From Methylomagnum ishizawai (lineage in GTDB: Bacteria > Pseudomonadota > Gammaproteobacteria > Methylococcales > Methylomonadaceae), in contig CAMAVM010000003.1 of the NCBI GenBank assembly GCA_945861705.1, forward strand, positions 62,001-126,000: a stretch of 64,000 nucleotides of DNA, read 5' to 3'. Within the stretch, counting starts at the first letter, position 1. Each line of letters starts with the position of its first letter. Of the stretch, positions 46,891 to 55,428 are shown piece by piece. The notes under the pieces were generated by a model. That model was not told the origin of the DNA, made no database searches, and worked only from the letters and a program-made list of their open reading frames with translations. The position numbers and the translations under genes were made by a program.

Positions 46891-48558
46891 TTAGTTCTCC
46901 GCTGCGCGGCCTTTTTGCGGGAACAATCCGCGCGGGCGCTTTTGGATAAACAAGATGATGAACACCAAAACGAGTATCTTAGCGAGGACGGCACCCGCCA
47001 CAGGTTCGAGCAGCTTATTGGCTATCCCCAAGGTAAAACCTGCCACCAGCGTACCCCAAAGATTGCCTACCCCACCGAACACCACCACCATGAAAGAATC
47101 GACGATATAGGACTGTCCCAAATTCGGGCCGACATTGGTAATCTGGCTCAAGGCCACGCCAGCTACACCAGCGATGCCAGAACCCAAGCCAAAGGTTAAG
47201 GCATCAACCCGCGCAGTAGGGACACCCATTGCTTTTGCCATATTGCGATTTTGGGCAACCGCGCGGACTTCCAGCCCTAAACGGGTAGATTTAAGGATTT
47301 GCAGCAATAAGGCGAACACCATCAAGCAAAACACCAAGATGTACAAGCGATTCCAGGTTAGCGAGAGAAAATCGTTGATTTGCAAAGTGCCGCTCATCCA
47401 TTCCGGTGCGGCGACACTGCGGTTCAAAGGTGAAAAAATTGACCGCACCGTTTGCTGTAAAAACAAGCTGACCCCAAAGGTTGCCAGCAAAGTTTCCAGA
47501 GGACGACCATAAAGGAATCGGATAATACCGCGCTCAATCGCAATACCTACCAAAGCGGAAATCATAAACGCAGCGGGAATAGACAATATCAATGACCACC
47601 CCAGGGAATTCGGCATAAGCTGCTGCATGACGTAGGTGGTGTATGCACCCAGCATCATCAATTCGCCATGTGCCATATTGATAACACCCATGACCCCAAA
47701 GGTAATCGCCAAGCCTATAGCAGCCAAGACCAACACAGCGCCCAGGCTTAAACCGAAAAATAAGGTTTCAACGCCAGCATAGAGTTTCAATCGGGAATTA
47801 ATCGTAACTAAGGCCGCTTTGGCCTGATTGCGAACATCCGTATCCGCTTCCACATAATTGCCATCGGCATCTTTCTCGACCAGCGCATTCAAGCGATTCA
47901 CTACGTCTTGCGTAGCATGGTTTTTGAGCAGATCTATCGCGCTTAACCGTGCGGTCTTGTCCGTGCTGTTTAAGTCTTCCAAGCCAAGAACCCGTTTAAT
48001 TTCATCTTGAACGCTTGAGTCCGGTTCAATGGTTAGGCGGTCACGCAATAAGCCTAGCCCTTCTTCATCTATCGCTTTGGCGATGGCATGGACGGCAGCT
48101 ATCCTTACCTTGGCATCGTTGGCCTTAAGTTCCAGGCGACCGATGGTTTTCCGCAACGACGTTCTAAGGCTGTTATTGACCGTGATCTTTTGCGTGGCAT
48201 CACGGTCAACCCTACCTAAATCTTGTCCGGTTTTAGCATCATTGACCTGATAACCCGTGCCGTTGTCTGTACCGATAACCAGTTTGCCGTCGTTCTTTAG
48301 CTTTAACAAATGCCCATCCAATAAGGCTTGCAAAATGACAATCGCCTTGGGTTCTTGCACGGCAGCCAGTTGCTCGACCGCCGCACTGCGTTCCTGCATG
48401 GATGCGGCAGTAAGCTTCGTCAATGCTTCATTAAAGACATCAATCTGCACTGTTTCTTCACCAAGCGTAAAACTTGGCATTAGCAGCATTAACAGTGCCA
48501 TTGAAAGGAAGCAGCGTTTGAAAAAAAAAGTTTTCATTCTATGTGTTATGGATTGCAT
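46891..48558 (-). CDS. urtB: Urea ABC transporter permease UrtB
   Basis: The protein has a signal sequence, a periplasmic helical domain (to about residue 270, HEAT-like and typical of UrtB) and a LivH-type permease domain. Landmarks of the last are GVMGVINMAHGELMMLGAYTTYVMQ, VRAVAQNRNMAKAMGVPTARVDALTFGLGSG and VFGGVGNLWGTLVAG. I place the start at the ATG at 48558; the ATG at 48537 is equally plausible. Upstream sequence is a hairpin-rich repeat, so the ribosome-binding site may be partly provided by it. Confidence 0.92.
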   Translation of the reverse strand: MQSITHRMKTFFFKRCFLSMALLMLLMPSFTLGEETVQIDVFNEALTKLTAASMQERSAAVEQLAAVQEPKAIVILQALLDGHLLKLKNDGKLVIGTDNGTGYQVNDAKTGQDLGRVDRDATQKITVNNSLRTSLRKTIGRLELKANDAKVRIAAVHAIAKAIDEEGLGLLRDRLTIEPDSSVQDEIKRVLGLEDLNSTDKTARLSAIDLLKNHATQDVVNRLNALVEKDADGNYVEADTDVRNQAKAALVTINSRLKLYAGVETLFFGLSLGAVLVLAAIGLAITFGVMGVINMAHGELMMLGAYTTYVMQQLMPNSLGWSLILSIPAAFMISALVGIAIERGIIRFLYGRPLETLLATFGVSLFLQQTVRSIFSPLNRSVAAPEWMSGTLQINDFLSLTWNRLYILVFCLMVFALLLQILKSTRLGLEVRAVAQNRNMAKAMGVPTARVDALTFGLGSGIAGVAGVALSQITNVGPNLGQSYIVDSFMVVVFGGVGNLWGTLVAGFTLGIANKLLEPVAGAVLAKILVLVFIILFIQKRPRGLFPQKGRAAEN

Positions 48559-48560
48559 TT

Positions 48561-48658
48561 TTCCCACGCTCCGGCGTGGGAATGCTGTTTGTGACGCTCC
48601 AGCGTCCAGCAACACTAGAACGTTGCTGGATGAGTTCCCACGTCGGAACGTGGGAACT
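48561..48658. repeat. Four tandem hairpins (REP-like) between the cupin gene and urtB
   Basis: Four perfect stems lie head to tail: TTCCCACGC/GCGTGGGAA, GACGCT/AGCGTC, CCAGCAAC/GTTGCTGG and GTTCCCACGT/ACGTGGGAAC. The first and fourth stems share the same core, so the array is roughly symmetric. It is transcribed inside the urea operon and could stabilise or partly terminate the upstream message, lowering urtB-ure expression relative to urtA. Confidence 0.75.
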
Positions 48659-48703
48659 ATTTATTAGGTAGACTCGGCTTACTAAGCGCATCCGAATTCG
48701 TTC

Positions 48704-49060
48704 TTATTGTTCTGCCAAAGCGTATCCCGCACCACCAGGGGCAACCACCGAGACAAATATAAAAGGTGAGTTGCCGACTGTCCTTGCACCATGCACTTGG
48801 TTGGGTTTCGCCACAGCAATATCGTTAGTTTTAATACGGCTGACTATTCCGTCGCCTTGAAAATAGTCAGCCGTACCGGATAATACTGTCCAAGTGTCTT
48901 GCCCATGCGGATGGACATGGGCGGCAATCTCTTGCCCTGGATTGACATACCAAACGACAATCACGGACTCTGGTGTTTCGAGTACCACTGAGCGTATAGG
49001 CAGGCCTTCCGAGGGCTGGATAAAGTCTGCAACTCGGAATAATCTTGTTTCGGATGCCAC
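48704..49060 (-). CDS. Small cupin protein within the urea operon
   Basis: The 118-residue single-domain cupin has HVHPHGQDTWTVLSGTADYFQGDG (three His and a Glu/Gln-type first motif) and PNQVHGARTVGNS (second motif His), so metal binding is plausible. It lies between urtA and urtB on the same strand, 51 bases after urtA. Cupins are not standard members of urt operons; a role in binding a urea-derived or amide metabolite, or nickel, would be guesswork. Confidence 0.8.
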   Translation of the reverse strand: MASETRLFRVADFIQPSEGLPIRSVVLETPESVIVVWYVNPGQEIAAHVHPHGQDTWTVLSGTADYFQGDGIVSRIKTNDIAVAKPNQVHGARTVGNSPFIFVSVVAPGGAGYALAEQ

Positions 49061-49111
49061 AAACTTTTTATTACCTTATCCGTTAAGAAAACCTGCCTGC
49101 CCAAACCAGGA

Positions 49112-50413
49112 TTACTTATAGTTTTGCCCAGAACACTTTTTGGTTTTGGTGTTGTAATTACCGCAACTAATCGGTGCTGTCCAATCGGCAATAATAGGCT
49201 TGCTTTCGGGTAAGAAATCCGACCACGCGTCGCCATCGACGACCTTATTGGTTTGCCACACGGTAGCAAATTGGCCGTCATCCTGGATTTCACCGATTAA
49301 CACGGGTTTGCTGATATGGTGGTTGGGCAACATTTTGGCCGTGCCGCCGGTCAGGTTAGGAAATTCCACGCCGATAATGGCATCTTGCACCTTGGCGGGG
49401 TCAGTAGAACCTGCTTTTTCAACGGCTTTTACCCACATGTTGAAGCCGATGTAGTGCGCTTCCATCGGGTCGTTAGTCACCCGCTTTGGATTCTTGATGT
49501 AATCCTGCCATTGCTTGATAAACGCGGCATTTTTGGTGGTGTCGACGCTCATGAAATAGTTCCATGCGGCAAGATGCCCGACCAGCGGCTTGGTGTCTAT
49601 GCCGGACAATTCTTCTTCGCCAACCGAAAACGCAACAACCGGAATGTCTTCCGCTTTAATGCCCTGGTTGCCCAGTTCTTTGTAGAAAGGCACGTTGGCA
49701 TCGCCATTGATCGTCGAAACCACCGCCGTTTTCTTGCCCGCCGACCCGAACTTCTTGATGTCGGCAACTATGCTTTGCCAATCGGAATGACCAAACGGCG
49801 TGTAGTTAATCATGATGTCTTTTTTAGCCACGCCTTTTGCCTTAAGGTAAGCCTCAAGGATTTTGTTGGTCGTGCGGGGGTACACGTAATCGGTTCCCGC
49901 CAACACCCAGCGTTTCACTTTCAGGTCGTTCATCAAATAATCGACCGCAGGAATCGCTTGCTGGTTCGGCGCAGCTCCGGTGTAGAAGACGTTTTTAGAC
50001 GATTCTTCGCCTTCGTATTGCACGGGGTAAAACAAGACCCCGTTCAATTCTTCAATAACAGGCAAGACCGATTTACGCGACACCGATGTCCAGCAACCGA
50101 AAATGGCCGCCACCTTGTCTTTGGTCAATAATTCACGGGCTTTTTCGGCAAACAACGGCCAGTTGGAAGCGGGATCAACCACAACAGCCTCCAGCTTTTT
50201 GCCTAGCAAACCGCCTTTCTTGTTTTGCTCGTCGATTAACATCAGCATGGTGTCTTTCAGTGTGGTTTCGCTAATCGCCATCGTGCCGGATAAGGAATGT
50301 AATACGCCGACTTTGATGGTGTCTTCGGCTTGGGCATAACCTGCGCCCAAGCTTAGTGCGGCAACTGTCATAGCAGCCGCTAAGTTACGCAATTTTTGTG
50401 AAAACTTCTTCAT
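49112..50413 (-). CDS. urtA: Urea ABC transporter substrate-binding protein
   Basis: The 433-residue protein has a signal peptide ending at AQA-E, then the UrtA fold: IKVGVLHSLSGTMAISE, EAVVVDPASNWPLFAEKARELL, FGCWTSVSRKSVLPV and NGVLFYPVQYEGEESSKN, a diagnostic set. It binds urea in the periplasm. The ATG at 50413 has AGGA about 10 bases upstream; the frame opens earlier inside the porin gene. First transporter gene after the porin, 28 bases downstream. Confidence 0.95.
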   Translation of the reverse strand: MKKFSQKLRNLAAAMTVAALSLGAGYAQAEDTIKVGVLHSLSGTMAISETTLKDTMLMLIDEQNKKGGLLGKKLEAVVVDPASNWPLFAEKARELLTKDKVAAIFGCWTSVSRKSVLPVIEELNGVLFYPVQYEGEESSKNVFYTGAAPNQQAIPAVDYLMNDLKVKRWVLAGTDYVYPRTTNKILEAYLKAKGVAKKDIMINYTPFGHSDWQSIVADIKKFGSAGKKTAVVSTINGDANVPFYKELGNQGIKAEDIPVVAFSVGEEELSGIDTKPLVGHLAAWNYFMSVDTTKNAAFIKQWQDYIKNPKRVTNDPMEAHYIGFNMWVKAVEKAGSTDPAKVQDAIIGVEFPNLTGGTAKMLPNHHISKPVLIGEIQDDGQFATVWQTNKVVDGDAWSDFLPESKPIIADWTAPISCGNYNTKTKKCSGQNYK

Positions 50414-50441
50414 AACAGTAGTCCTGATTAAATGGTGGAAA

Positions 50442-51677
50442 TTAGATTTGTAATTGGAACCCGAGTTTGATGGCATTAATGCTGTCGCCGGAGGCGGTCG
50501 AGCTATAATCCAAGCCTTTCGTGAGCAAGTCGCCATACGTCCAGCTTAACGATACCCGTGCGTTATGAGCATCGATGACATAGTTAACACCGCCCTCGTA
50601 TGCATCACGATCAGAACTGGTGCTGGGCATCACACTGGTGTAACGGAAATACGGTTGAAACTGTCCGATCCAGACTTTATCGGGGATTAAGTACATGCCG
50701 CTTACGTCATAAGCATTGCCTTCAAACATGGTAAAGCCACCGCCGGCATCGCGTGAAGCCTGGCTGTAACCATTGCCAATGCCATAGTTTTTGTATTCGC
50801 CATTGAAGGTAATCACACCGTTGTTGGGCAGCACTTTTTCCAGCAAAATATCTGCTGTTGTTCCACGGAATGTGCCAGGATCATCCGATGTACCAGCGCC
50901 GTCTTCCTGATATTGGTTAGTAACCCCGACCGTCAGAATATCGCCGCCTTTACCGTAGTATGTGCCGGAGGTGTAGTAGCCTGGATTTTTCTCGACATCC
51001 CAGAAATTATAGGCAACACGTTGGGCATAAAGGATATTGTCGTCCACGTTTGCGCCGCCCCGTAAGCCACGGAAAAATCCGGCTGCGTATTGCAAACGTC
51101 CACCAAAAGCTGCCCCCCAGAAAGTCGCGCCGTCATCACGGCCAAAAGAACCCGCCGACGTGCCATCGGATTTGATGGTCAGGTTGAAGTCTGCCGGTTC
51201 AAAGGGAGTACCCGATGCAAAGACGTTGTAAATCGGGCTGTAGAATGGCCCGTTCATTTCCCTACGTTCAGCTGGCACCAACATCCGACCTATCCAAAGG
51301 TTGATGTACGGGTTGTATTCAAACTTGCCGATAGCATCCAAAATCCGCATTTCGCCGCCGTTGCCACAAGTCTGGCAATCGGTATTGAATTCGAGCTTGA
51401 TGTATTCATGGATTTGCGCGTTCAAATATAAGCGGATGTTATCCAGCGCAAAATCATTGCTCCATTGGCTATTGCCGGGCGTACCTGCTGAATCTTCTGC
51501 TGCGGTAAAGCTGGTGCGTAAACCCGCACCTACGCTAACCCATTTCGTGTCATCAATTTTGAAGGTAGCACCCGCCTGGGTTGCAGGTGAATGCATCGCC
51601 GCCAACATCAATAAAGTCATAGCTGGGAGTAGCGGCTTGCTTCTTATCCCAGCCCTTATTTGTTTCGTAATTCCCAT
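50442..51677 (-). CDS. Outer-membrane porin heading the urea operon
   Basis: The 411-residue protein has a signal peptide (cleaved at TQA-G) and the alternating aromatic/polar pattern of a beta-barrel, ending in a hydrophobic strand (INAIKLGFQLQI). It carries a CQTCG pair, unusual for porins. AGGGGA precedes the ATG at 51677. Gene order (porin-urtA) suggests an outer-membrane channel for urea or short amides; specificity is inferred only from context. Confidence 0.85.
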   Translation of the reverse strand: MGITKQIRAGIRSKPLLPAMTLLMLAAMHSPATQAGATFKIDDTKWVSVGAGLRTSFTAAEDSAGTPGNSQWSNDFALDNIRLYLNAQIHEYIKLEFNTDCQTCGNGGEMRILDAIGKFEYNPYINLWIGRMLVPAERREMNGPFYSPIYNVFASGTPFEPADFNLTIKSDGTSAGSFGRDDGATFWGAAFGGRLQYAAGFFRGLRGGANVDDNILYAQRVAYNFWDVEKNPGYYTSGTYYGKGGDILTVGVTNQYQEDGAGTSDDPGTFRGTTADILLEKVLPNNGVITFNGEYKNYGIGNGYSQASRDAGGGFTMFEGNAYDVSGMYLIPDKVWIGQFQPYFRYTSVMPSTSSDRDAYEGGVNYVIDAHNARVSLSWTYGDLLTKGLDYSSTASGDSINAIKLGFQLQI

Positions 51678-51786
51678 GACAGATCCCCTAAGTTTGAAAT
51701 GTGATTTGTTTACGCATCTGGCAAGTCCAAATGCAGCCAATAGTTCAGGCTGGGAGGGATTATTTGATTTAGGGGGAATTTGTACA

Positions 51787-51820
51787 ATACGTCATCTGAC
51801 TCATCAGTTAAATGACGTAT
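51787..51820. promoter_or_regulatory. Palindromic candidate operator upstream of the urea operon
   Basis: ATACGTCAT and ATGACGTAT form a perfect 9-bp inverted repeat with a 16-base centre that itself contains CTGA/TCAG. It lies 110 bases upstream of the porin start and 59 bases upstream of the divergent lipoprotein gene, where a regulator could control both. No sigma-54 element with correct spacing was found for the porin promoter. Confidence 0.45.
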
Positions 51821-51878
51821 ATCCAATTGTCTGGCTCTGGCATACTGTTATACAACTCAACCAACCGTATGAAATTTT

Positions 51879-52655
51879 ATGAAACAGCCATTAAGCCGGG
51901 TTACCGAATGTGTTTACTTATTTGCGTTGTGCGGCTTGATTGGCTGTACACCAGACGTGGTAAAAAAACAGCAACCGTTTGATTTCAATCATCCTGGGCA
52001 AATTGAATTGCAGCTAGAAGGTATTGATTCTTCCGTATCATCAGCCGACATAGGTCAGCAAGTCGTCAATAATCTTGCCGAGTGGGGGTATCCGATTGGG
52101 GCAAAAGACAACCAACCGTTCAGCCATGTTTTGAAAGCGACCGTTGGCAAGATAGAACATGCCAACACGCCTACTGGCTTTTCGTTTTCAGCAGGCAACT
52201 CAGATCCGAGGGCTATAGATTTCCAAAAAGCCGATGTCCTGCCCATTCGTTGCGAGCTGTCTACCATTGATCACCCTGAGCAATCCGGAGAACTCAATAT
52301 GGACTTGATGGCGAGCGAAGCGGACAAACTGGCACTGGTATCCGGCAAATTGGCTGACCACATCAGCACGGTCTGTTTCAATTTGCTGCGCGAACTGAAA
52401 TGGCCTGAGCCACATAAAACCAATGGGCAAAACAGCGTTGCACCCAGTTGGATGCCGGAAATCCGCATTGAAACCAAAGAAGCCCCAACCAATCCCGGCA
52501 CTAAATCTGCACCTTCTGATCCTGCTGATAAGGCGGAAGTGGAGGTCGAAGAATCAGCCAATGAAGAACCAGCCAATAAGAATGCCAGGAAGCAAATCGT
52601 CATCCATAACCAAGGTTCGCCCGTGATTTTCCAGTTTGGGCATGAACGGAAATAG
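51879..52655 (+). CDS. Lipoprotein of unknown function
   Basis: The 258-residue protein has a lipoprotein signal peptide with lipobox LIGC (Cys23) and a soluble domain (about 40-185) containing a DPRAIDFQKADVLPIRCEL stretch. A Pro/Glu/Ala/Asn-rich linker (about 205-240) precedes a short C-terminal strand. I do not recognise the family. It is divergent from the urea operon and is followed by a short hairpin 35 bases after its stop. Confidence 0.7.
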   Translation: MKQPLSRVTECVYLFALCGLIGCTPDVVKKQQPFDFNHPGQIELQLEGIDSSVSSADIGQQVVNNLAEWGYPIGAKDNQPFSHVLKATVGKIEHANTPTGFSFSAGNSDPRAIDFQKADVLPIRCELSTIDHPEQSGELNMDLMASEADKLALVSGKLADHISTVCFNLLRELKWPEPHKTNGQNSVAPSWMPEIRIETKEAPTNPGTKSAPSDPADKAEVEVEESANEEPANKNARKQIVIHNQGSPVIFQFGHERK

Positions 52656-52689
52656 TGGTAAGCGCCAACCCTACATAAGTAAATTGAAT

Positions 52690-52712
52690 AGACGCACCGA
52701 TTATGTGCGTCT
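52690..52712 (+). terminator. Hairpin after the lipoprotein gene
   Basis: AGACGCAC and GTGCGTCT form a perfect 8-bp stem around a 7-base loop, followed by a mixed G/T stretch (GTTGTTGATTT) rather than a pure T run. It is a plausible, moderately efficient terminator for the lipoprotein transcript. Confidence 0.5.
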
Positions 52713-52867
52713 GTTGTTGATTTCGCACCAGAAACGGCTGTGATTTGGATGATCACATCTCTTATGCGCAATAATGGTTTTCCGAAATTGGTGCATAAGG
52801 TAACTAACCCTTATATTTCATAAGGATTAATCACCCAGATAACGGGCAGGATAAAAATTTTATTAAA

Positions 52868-52884
52868 TTGGCACGTATCATGCT
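52868..52884 (+). promoter_or_regulatory. Sigma-54 (RpoN) promoter upstream of the ATP-grasp operon
   Basis: TTGGCACG-N4-ATGCT matches the -24/-12 consensus (TTGGCACG-N4-TTGCW) at all but one position, with the GG and GC pairs separated by exactly 10 bases (52870-52871 and 52882-52883). Transcription would begin near 52895. An enhancer-binding activator such as NtrC would be required. A hairpin terminator follows at 52936-52974, 61 bases before the next gene. Confidence 0.65.
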
Positions 52885-52894
52885 TTATTTTAAT

Positions 52895-52974
52895 GAAGTT
52901 AATAAAGTTGTCCTCATCGTGTGTTGTACCTTCTCAAGGCACTGTTCTTGTCAAAGAATGAGTGCCTTTTTTTT
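52895..52974 (+). ncRNA. Candidate RpoN-dependent small RNA or attenuated leader
   Basis: The region between the predicted sigma-54 start (near 52895) and the end of a strong terminator is about 80 nt long and has no open frame with a ribosome-binding site. Its 3' half is a stable hairpin. Size, promoter type and terminator are all compatible with a nitrogen-regulated small RNA, but the same layout would serve as a leader with regulated read-through into the downstream operon. No known RNA family is recognised. Confidence 0.4.
52936..52974 (+). terminator. Strong intrinsic terminator ahead of the ATP-grasp operon
   Basis: AAGGCACT/AGTGCCTT (8 bp) is extended inward by TTCTT/AAGAA around a short GTCA-type loop with one bulged G, and is followed by eight T. 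An outer GTGTTG/CAACAC pair can further close the structure. It faces plus and lies well past the lipoprotein gene, directly before the ATP-grasp gene. Confidence 0.75.
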
Positions 52975-53035
52975 GCAACACTGAAGGGAAAATAAACCGT
53001 CCTTATTTCTTCGCATCTATAAGAGGGTACGCACT

Positions 53036-54484
53036 ATGGCCTCACTATGGGATCACTACACGGTCACTGATGCTTACGATGAAATGCGTGGCTCTGCAAA
53101 CCAGGCCAGGCCATCTAGCCATCGCTTGAGCAATTATTTGGATAGCCTTGACCATGAGACATTGGATGTCCGAAGGACTGCGGCTGATATAGCAATCATG
53201 GAAATGGGCATCACCTTTACGGTCTACAGCGACGAAGGCAATATCGACAGGGCATGGCCGTTCGACATTATTCCCCGCATTATCGAAAACAAAGAATGGC
53301 GGCGCGTGGAAGTCGGCCTGGAACAACGGCTTAAAGCCTTAAATTGTTTTATCAACGACACTTATAACGAACAATCGTTTATCAAGGAGGGCTTGATACC
53401 GGAACATATCATTGCCAGTTCAGCCAATTTCCTCAAGGAATGCGTTGGGATGCAGCCCAAGTTCGGGGTATGGGCAAATATTTGTGGCAGTGATTTGGTC
53501 AGGGATAAGGACGGCACTTTTTATGTGCTGGAAGATAATTTGCGCGTCCCGTCCGGCGTGTCGTACATGATCGAAAACCGGGTGATTACCAAAAAGGTAT
53601 TCCCGGAATTATTGCAAGACTTGGATGTGCAACCCGTTGACGATTATCCGGCGCATTTACTTGAAATGCTGGTGTCCATAGCATCCGTGGATGTCAAAAA
53701 TCCACGGATTGCGGTTCTAACCCCGGGGATTTACAACTCGGCGTATTTCGAACATGCTTTTTTGGCGCAACAAATTGGTGCGGAGTTGGTCGAAGGTGCC
53801 GATCTAATCGTGCAAGAAGACGACTGCGTTTATATGCGCACCATCAACGGATTGGAAAAAGTGGATGTCATTTATCGGCGTATCGACGATCAGTTCCTTG
53901 ATCCTGATGTATTCCGTAAAGATTCCATGTTGGGCGTACGGGGTCTGATAAGGGCTTGGAAGGCTGGCAATGTCGCATTGGCGAATGCACCGGGTAGTGG
54001 AGTTGCCGATGATAAGGTGGTCTATTCCTACGTACCGCAAATGATCCGTTATTACCTCAATGAAGAACCCATCCTGCCGAATGTGCCGACTTATTTATGC
54101 AGCGACCCTGGGCAGCTTTCTTATGTGTTGGCACACCTTGAGGAACTGGTGGTAAAACCCGCTAATGAATCAGGCGGTTATGGGATGCTGGTGGGTCCAC
54201 ACGCCACGAAGGGACAAGTCGAAGAATTTCGTAAAATTATCAAGGCACAACCGCGCAACTACATCGCTCAACCCACATTGGCGCTGTCAACCTGCCCGAC
54301 CTTATGTGACAATCAACTGGAGCCGCGTCATGTCGATTTGCGCCCTTTTGTCCTGCAAGGGGAAAACAGTTTTGTGACGGCTGGCGGATTGACCCGCGTC
54401 GCCCTAAAAAAGGGTTCCCTGGTCGTCAATTCTTCGCAAGGTGGCGGCAGCAAAGACACCTGGATTATCAACACGGGCAAGTAA
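53036..54484 (+). CDS. Circularly permuted ATP-grasp (type 2) protein
   Basis: The 482-residue protein matches the COG2308-type circularly permuted ATP-grasp family. It contains YVLEDNLRVPSGVSYMIENR, RIAVLTPGIYNSAYFEHAFLA, ANAPGSGVADDKVVYSYVP and the C-terminal LRPFVLQGENSFVTAGGLTRVA. These are predicted to form amide or peptide bonds using ATP (amidoligases); the natural substrate is unknown. It is the first gene of a three-gene unit with alpha-E and a metallopeptidase, preceded by a sigma-54 promoter and a terminator hairpin. Confidence 0.9.
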   Translation: MASLWDHYTVTDAYDEMRGSANQARPSSHRLSNYLDSLDHETLDVRRTAADIAIMEMGITFTVYSDEGNIDRAWPFDIIPRIIENKEWRRVEVGLEQRLKALNCFINDTYNEQSFIKEGLIPEHIIASSANFLKECVGMQPKFGVWANICGSDLVRDKDGTFYVLEDNLRVPSGVSYMIENRVITKKVFPELLQDLDVQPVDDYPAHLLEMLVSIASVDVKNPRIAVLTPGIYNSAYFEHAFLAQQIGAELVEGADLIVQEDDCVYMRTINGLEKVDVIYRRIDDQFLDPDVFRKDSMLGVRGLIRAWKAGNVALANAPGSGVADDKVVYSYVPQMIRYYLNEEPILPNVPTYLCSDPGQLSYVLAHLEELVVKPANESGGYGMLVGPHATKGQVEEFRKIIKAQPRNYIAQPTLALSTCPTLCDNQLEPRHVDLRPFVLQGENSFVTAGGLTRVALKKGSLVVNSSQGGGSKDTWIINTGK

Positions 54485-54486
54485 AT

Positions 54487-55419
54487 ATGTTATCCCGATC
54501 TGCTGAACGCTTATATTGGCTGGCGCGGTACCTAGAACGGACTGAAAATACGGCTCGGTTACTGAGCGTGTACATGAACCTCATGTTCGATATGCCGATG
54601 GACGTAGAAGTGACTTGGCGCAATCTGCTGACAATATTTGGTGCGGAGGAAGAATTCTTTCAGCTTTACGATGTACCTAACGAACAAAACACGATGCGCT
54701 TCCTGCTGACCGACATTGCCAACCCGGGTTCCTTGTTCTCATCGTTGAATTCTGCCCGGGAAGATATACGGACATCCCGCGAGCTCATGCCTGACGAGGC
54801 TTGGCAGCAGGTCAATGAAATGTATTTGTTCGCGAAGAATAATGTGGAGACTGCCACCAATCGCCGGGGCAGGGTGTTGATATTGAACGAAATTATGCGG
54901 GGTTGCCAATGTTTCACGGGTTTTTTGTCGGGTGCTATGAGCCACAATGATGCACTCCAGTTTATCCGCTTAGGGCGAAATATTGAACGGGCTGACATGA
55001 CGACGCGTATACTCGATATTGCCTCAATCATTTTGGCCGATGACCGTAGCGACAAATTGCGCCAACACGAAAATGCCTTGTGGATGCATGTCTTGAAATC
55101 CTTAAGTGCCTTGTTGATGTACCGCAAACATCGGCGGCATCGGATCAATAGCGGTGACGTGCTGGATTACTTGCTCAAGGATCAAGACTTCCCGCGCTCG
55201 GTTATTCATTGTGTCAATGAAGTCGAAACCTGCATTAAACGCCTTCAGAAGTCGGAAGGATTAAACGATAACCTGAACACATTGGCATCTTCCTTAATGG
55301 CTACTGACATCCATCGCATCACTCCGGCGCAACTGCACAAACTACTGGATGACATCCAGGTCAAGTTAGGCATTACCCATAACCAGGTCGCGTCAACCTG
55401 GTTTTTAGCGGCTAATTAA
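54487..55419 (+). CDS. Alpha-E domain protein
   Basis: The 310-residue, almost entirely helical protein begins MLSRSAERLYWLARYLERTENTARLL, the signature of the alpha-E (COG2307, DUF403) family, and keeps the LGRNIERADMTTRILDIAS core. It is the standard partner of the circularly permuted ATP-grasp protein and probably binds the substrate peptide or stabilises the ligase. Start is 2 bases after the upstream stop, indicating coupled translation. Confidence 0.9.
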   Translation: MLSRSAERLYWLARYLERTENTARLLSVYMNLMFDMPMDVEVTWRNLLTIFGAEEEFFQLYDVPNEQNTMRFLLTDIANPGSLFSSLNSAREDIRTSRELMPDEAWQQVNEMYLFAKNNVETATNRRGRVLILNEIMRGCQCFTGFLSGAMSHNDALQFIRLGRNIERADMTTRILDIASIILADDRSDKLRQHENALWMHVLKSLSALLMYRKHRRHRINSGDVLDYLLKDQDFPRSVIHCVNEVETCIKRLQKSEGLNDNLNTLASSLMATDIHRITPAQLHKLLDDIQVKLGITHNQVASTWFLAAN

Positions 55420-55428
55420 GTCTAGGGC

